A stretch of 48,310 nucleotides of DNA, taken from positions 1 through 48,310 of the forward strand of contig CAMLIL010000040.1 in assembly GCA_946480015.1 (NCBI GenBank), written 5' to 3'. The translations under genes and the position numbers were made by a program. The DNA comes from an uncultured Oxalobacteraceae bacterium (GTDB lineage: Bacteria; Pseudomonadota; Gammaproteobacteria; Burkholderiales; Burkholderiaceae). This document shows positions 46,195 to 48,310 of this stretch, piece after piece; position 1 is the first letter of the stretch; the number at the start of each line of letters is the position of its first letter. The notes below the pieces were generated by a model, which was given only the letters and a program-made list of their open reading frames with translations, was not told where the DNA came from and made no database searches.

Positions 46195-46875
46195 ATGACA
46201 CTAGAATCGACTGGCGGCGCCGACAGCGCCGACCTGCTGGACCCGTTCGAGGTGCGCGTACTGGCCGTGCTGGCCGAAAAAGAAGCCCTCACGCCGGACA
46301 ACTACCCGATGTCGCTCAACGCGCTCACCAATGGCTGCAACCAGTTGTCCAGCCGTGACCCGGTGATGCAGCTGTCCGACGAAACCGTCCAGGACGTGCT
46401 GCAGCGCCTGATGCAGCGCAAGCTGGTCAACGGCATCACCCAGGCCGGCGCACGCGTGACCAAGTACGAACACCGCATGCGCATCAAGTGGTCGCTGGAA
46501 CAGGACAAGCTGGCCGTGCTGGCGATCCTGATGCTGCGCGGCCTGCAAACGGCCGGCGAGATCCGCAGCCGCAGCGGGCGCCTGCACGATTTCAAATCCG
46601 TGGCCGAGGTCGAAACCTGTCTGCAGTTTTTGATCGACAAGTATCCGCCCATCGTGGCCCGCCTGGCCCTGGCGCCCGGCACCAAGGAGCCGCGCTACGG
46701 CCACCTGCTCAGCGGCGACGCCGCGCTGGCCCAGCAGGAATCGGCCTTCGGCAACGTGACAGCGCCCGCACAGGGCGGGCGCGTGGCGCAGCTGGAACAG
46801 GAAGTGGCCAGCCTGCGCAGCGAGGTCGATGCCCTGAAGGCCCAGTTCGAAGCCTTCAGACAGCAGTTCGACTAA
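46195..46875 (+). CDS. YceH-like protein (DUF480)
   Basis: The 226-residue protein is a DUF480/YceH family member made of two winged-helix-like domains. The N-terminal block (FEVRVLAVLAEKEALTPDNY, then PMSLNALTNGCNQLSSRDPV) is the family signature, and MLRGLQTAGEIRSRSGRLHD marks the second domain. The C-terminus ends in a coiled coil (VAQLEQEVASLRSEVDALKA). The biological role is not firmly known. It starts 11 bases after cysE, so both are probably read together. The convergent permease gene ends only three bases away. Confidence 0.92.
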   Translation: MTLESTGGADSADLLDPFEVRVLAVLAEKEALTPDNYPMSLNALTNGCNQLSSRDPVMQLSDETVQDVLQRLMQRKLVNGITQAGARVTKYEHRMRIKWSLEQDKLAVLAILMLRGLQTAGEIRSRSGRLHDFKSVAEVETCLQFLIDKYPPIVARLALAPGTKEPRYGHLLSGDAALAQQESAFGNVTAPAQGGRVAQLEQEVASLRSEVDALKAQFEAFRQQFD

Positions 46876-46878
46876 GCC

Positions 46879-47859
46879 TCAGCCTTCGTCCTTCCAGCGG
46901 CGCAGGCGCATGGCGGCGAAGATCATCGCCGCGCCGGCTGCCGCGCCGATCCACATCTCCGGCGTCAGCAGGGTCTTGTACGACTGCGCCAGCAGGCCCG
47001 ACATATCGATGGTTTTGTGGCCGACCTGGACGATCAGGCGGGTGTCGACACTGTTGAGCCCAAGCCAGGCGCCGGGGATCAGGCCGCCCAGGCCGCGGAA
47101 CAATATGTTTTCGACGAACCAGCGCACGCCATTGCCATTGCTGTGGAGCAGGTTGGTCCAGGCAATCACCGCCACCGTCATGACCGGTACGCCCACTGCC
47201 CACAGAAACACTTTCGAACGTGCCCATGCCGACACCATGAACAGGTAGCCGACGGTCGGCAGCGCCCACAGCATGTACACCGGCAGCAGGGCGAGCACGT
47301 GCAGTGGCGCCAGGTAGAGCGACGGATCGGCCAGCAGCGCCCCGAACAGGTTGATACCCTTGAAGCTCAGCAGCAGGGCGCCGATCAGGAGCAGCGCCAG
47401 CGAGGTGACGGTGGCCACGGCGATCGTGATCAGCGGCGCCACGCACAGCGCGGTGGCCAGCTTGGACAGTACGGTCGACTGGTCCGACAGGGGCAGCGAC
47501 TTCCAGAACAGGATGCTGCGGTCGCGCCGCTCGTCGTATAGTGCGCCCAGGCAGTAGAAAAACGACACCACCGACAGCATCAGGAACAGCGGCGCGGCGC
47601 CGGCCAGGTAGGTGCTGGCGAGCGTGCTGACTATCTGCTGCTTTTTCTCGGGATGCAGGGTGGCGTACACACCGGCCAGATCGATCTGACGGCCGTCGAT
47701 CTGCATGCCGGCATCGACGATCTTGCCGCTGGCAACGCTCCAGAGCGCAGTGGCGCCGATAAACAGCACCATCAGTGCCCCGGCGATGACCGGCGCCCAG
47801 AACAGCGAGCCCTTGTTCTCCCAGAATTCGCGGCGGACCAGCCATTTCATCGTGTTCAT
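46879..47859 (-). CDS. ABC-2 type transporter permease
   Basis: The 326-residue protein starts with a charged segment (MKWLVRREFWENKGSLFW) typical of ABC-2 permeases, followed by six hydrophobic helices and a large periplasmic loop between the first two (IDGRQIDLAGVYATLHPEKK). The substrate cannot be read from the sequence. Its ATG overlaps the stop of the ATP-binding gene by four bases, so both form one exporter unit. Confidence 0.88.
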   Translation of the reverse strand: MNTMKWLVRREFWENKGSLFWAPVIAGALMVLFIGATALWSVASGKIVDAGMQIDGRQIDLAGVYATLHPEKKQQIVSTLASTYLAGAAPLFLMLSVVSFFYCLGALYDERRDRSILFWKSLPLSDQSTVLSKLATALCVAPLITIAVATVTSLALLLIGALLLSFKGINLFGALLADPSLYLAPLHVLALLPVYMLWALPTVGYLFMVSAWARSKVFLWAVGVPVMTVAVIAWTNLLHSNGNGVRWFVENILFRGLGGLIPGAWLGLNSVDTRLIVQVGHKTIDMSGLLAQSYKTLLTPEMWIGAAAGAAMIFAAMRLRRWKDEG

Positions 47860-48310
47860 GCGTAGCTTCCTTTCATGGTCGCCACGAACAGGTCGGCGAC
47901 GCTGGGGTTACGGGTTTCGCCGAGGGCGGCCAGTTGCGTGCGCGGTACGCCGTCGAACAGCATGACCGACTTGCCGAATACGGTGCGCTGGTCGATCGGC
48001 TGCAGCGCATTGGCGGCGTTGAGCTTATCGTTCGAGACCATCACTTCGGTGTAGCGTTCGCCCACTTCATCCATCGACGCCGACAGCACGATCTTGCCGT
48101 CGCGGATGAACATCAGGTCGGTGAGGATGTGTTCGATTTCCTCGACCTGGTGGGTGGTGATGACGATGGTCTTGTCTTCGTCAAAATAATCCTCCAGCAG
48201 GTTCTGGTAAAACTGCTTGCGGTACATGATGTCCAGGCCCAGGGTCGGTTCGTCCAGCACCAGCAGCTTGGCGTCGATGGCCATCACCAGCGCCAGGTGC
48301 AGCTGCACCA
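47856..48310 (-). CDS. ABC transporter ATP-binding protein, N-terminus cut by window
   Basis: Only the C-terminal half is present; the frame is open at the right window edge. The fragment begins just after the ABC signature region (VQLHLALVMAID). It includes the Walker B motif LLVLDEPTLGLD and the switch His in IVITTHQVEEIEHI. The Walker A motif lies outside the window. This subunit would power the adjacent ABC-2 permease. The tail (PIDQRTVFGKSVMLFDGVPR) is specific to this subfamily and may contact the permease. Function beyond export is unknown. Confidence 0.9.
   Translation of the reverse strand, partial: VQLHLALVMAIDAKLLVLDEPTLGLDIMYRKQFYQNLLEDYFDEDKTIVITTHQVEEIEHILTDLMFIRDGKIVLSASMDEVGERYTEVMVSNDKLNAANALQPIDQRTVFGKSVMLFDGVPRTQLAALGETRNPSVADLFVATMKGSYA

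Overview
The window is a GC-rich bacterial chromosome segment. Gene content and order point to a betaproteobacterium of the Massilia/Duganella/Janthinobacterium type (Oxalobacteraceae): a phasin, an rnr-rlmB-cysE run, a yceH-like gene, and a FAN1-like nuclease next to a Rad3-type helicase. This assignment rests on gene content and protein style, not on a database search. No transposase, integrase or CRISPR array was seen. Both ends cut through a gene.

Positions 1-16370, minus strand: a surface-polysaccharide locus read leftward from an AT-rich leader (16371-16757). It starts with a WbpM/PglF-type sugar dehydratase. A WbpA-WbpB-WbpD-WbpE set follows, which is the known route from UDP-GlcNAc to UDP-2,3-diacetamido-2,3-dideoxyglucuronic acid. 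Next come a Wzx-type flippase, a Wzy/O-antigen-ligase-type polymerase, two family-4 glycosyltransferases, a GNAT-like protein, a CE4-type deacetylase, a PglE-like aminotransferase, a PglC-type initiating phosphoglycosyl transferase, a PAP2-like membrane phosphatase and a truncated acyltransferase. Together they look like a Wzx/Wzy-type pathway for an aminosugar-rich exopolysaccharide or O-antigen.

Positions 16758-25780: a GH19-type lysozyme; two very small genes flanked by hairpins; a four-gene cell-envelope module (two LiaF-like membrane proteins, a LytS-like kinase and a LytTR response regulator); a DNA-repair pair on the other strand (DinG/Rad3-type helicase with an N-terminal nuclease-like domain, and a FAN1-like VRR-NUC nuclease); and a membrane-anchored protein of unknown function.

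Positions 25841-40753: a type VI secretion (T6SS) cluster. It holds an M15-type peptidase, tssM, tagF, a BON-OmpA protein, tssL and tssJ (inverted), a TPR-like lipoprotein, tssB, tssC, hcp, tssH and tssA. The baseplate genes tssE, tssF, tssG and tssK, and vgrG and PAAR, are not in the window. The locus therefore supplies the membrane complex, sheath, tube and recycling ATPase, but must be completed from elsewhere.

Positions 40756-48310: a phasin, a small secreted protein, tRNA-Leu(CAG) with a strong terminator, rnr, rlmB, cysE, a yceH-like gene, and an ABC-2 type exporter whose ATPase gene is cut by the window end.

Points most worth checking: the 107-base overlap of polymerase and glycosyltransferase genes around an A7 tract; an apparent compensated frameshift in the T6SS lipoprotein; the split and partly inverted T6SS locus with an adjacent peptidoglycan peptidase; and the hairpin-flanked small genes near 17.7 kb.
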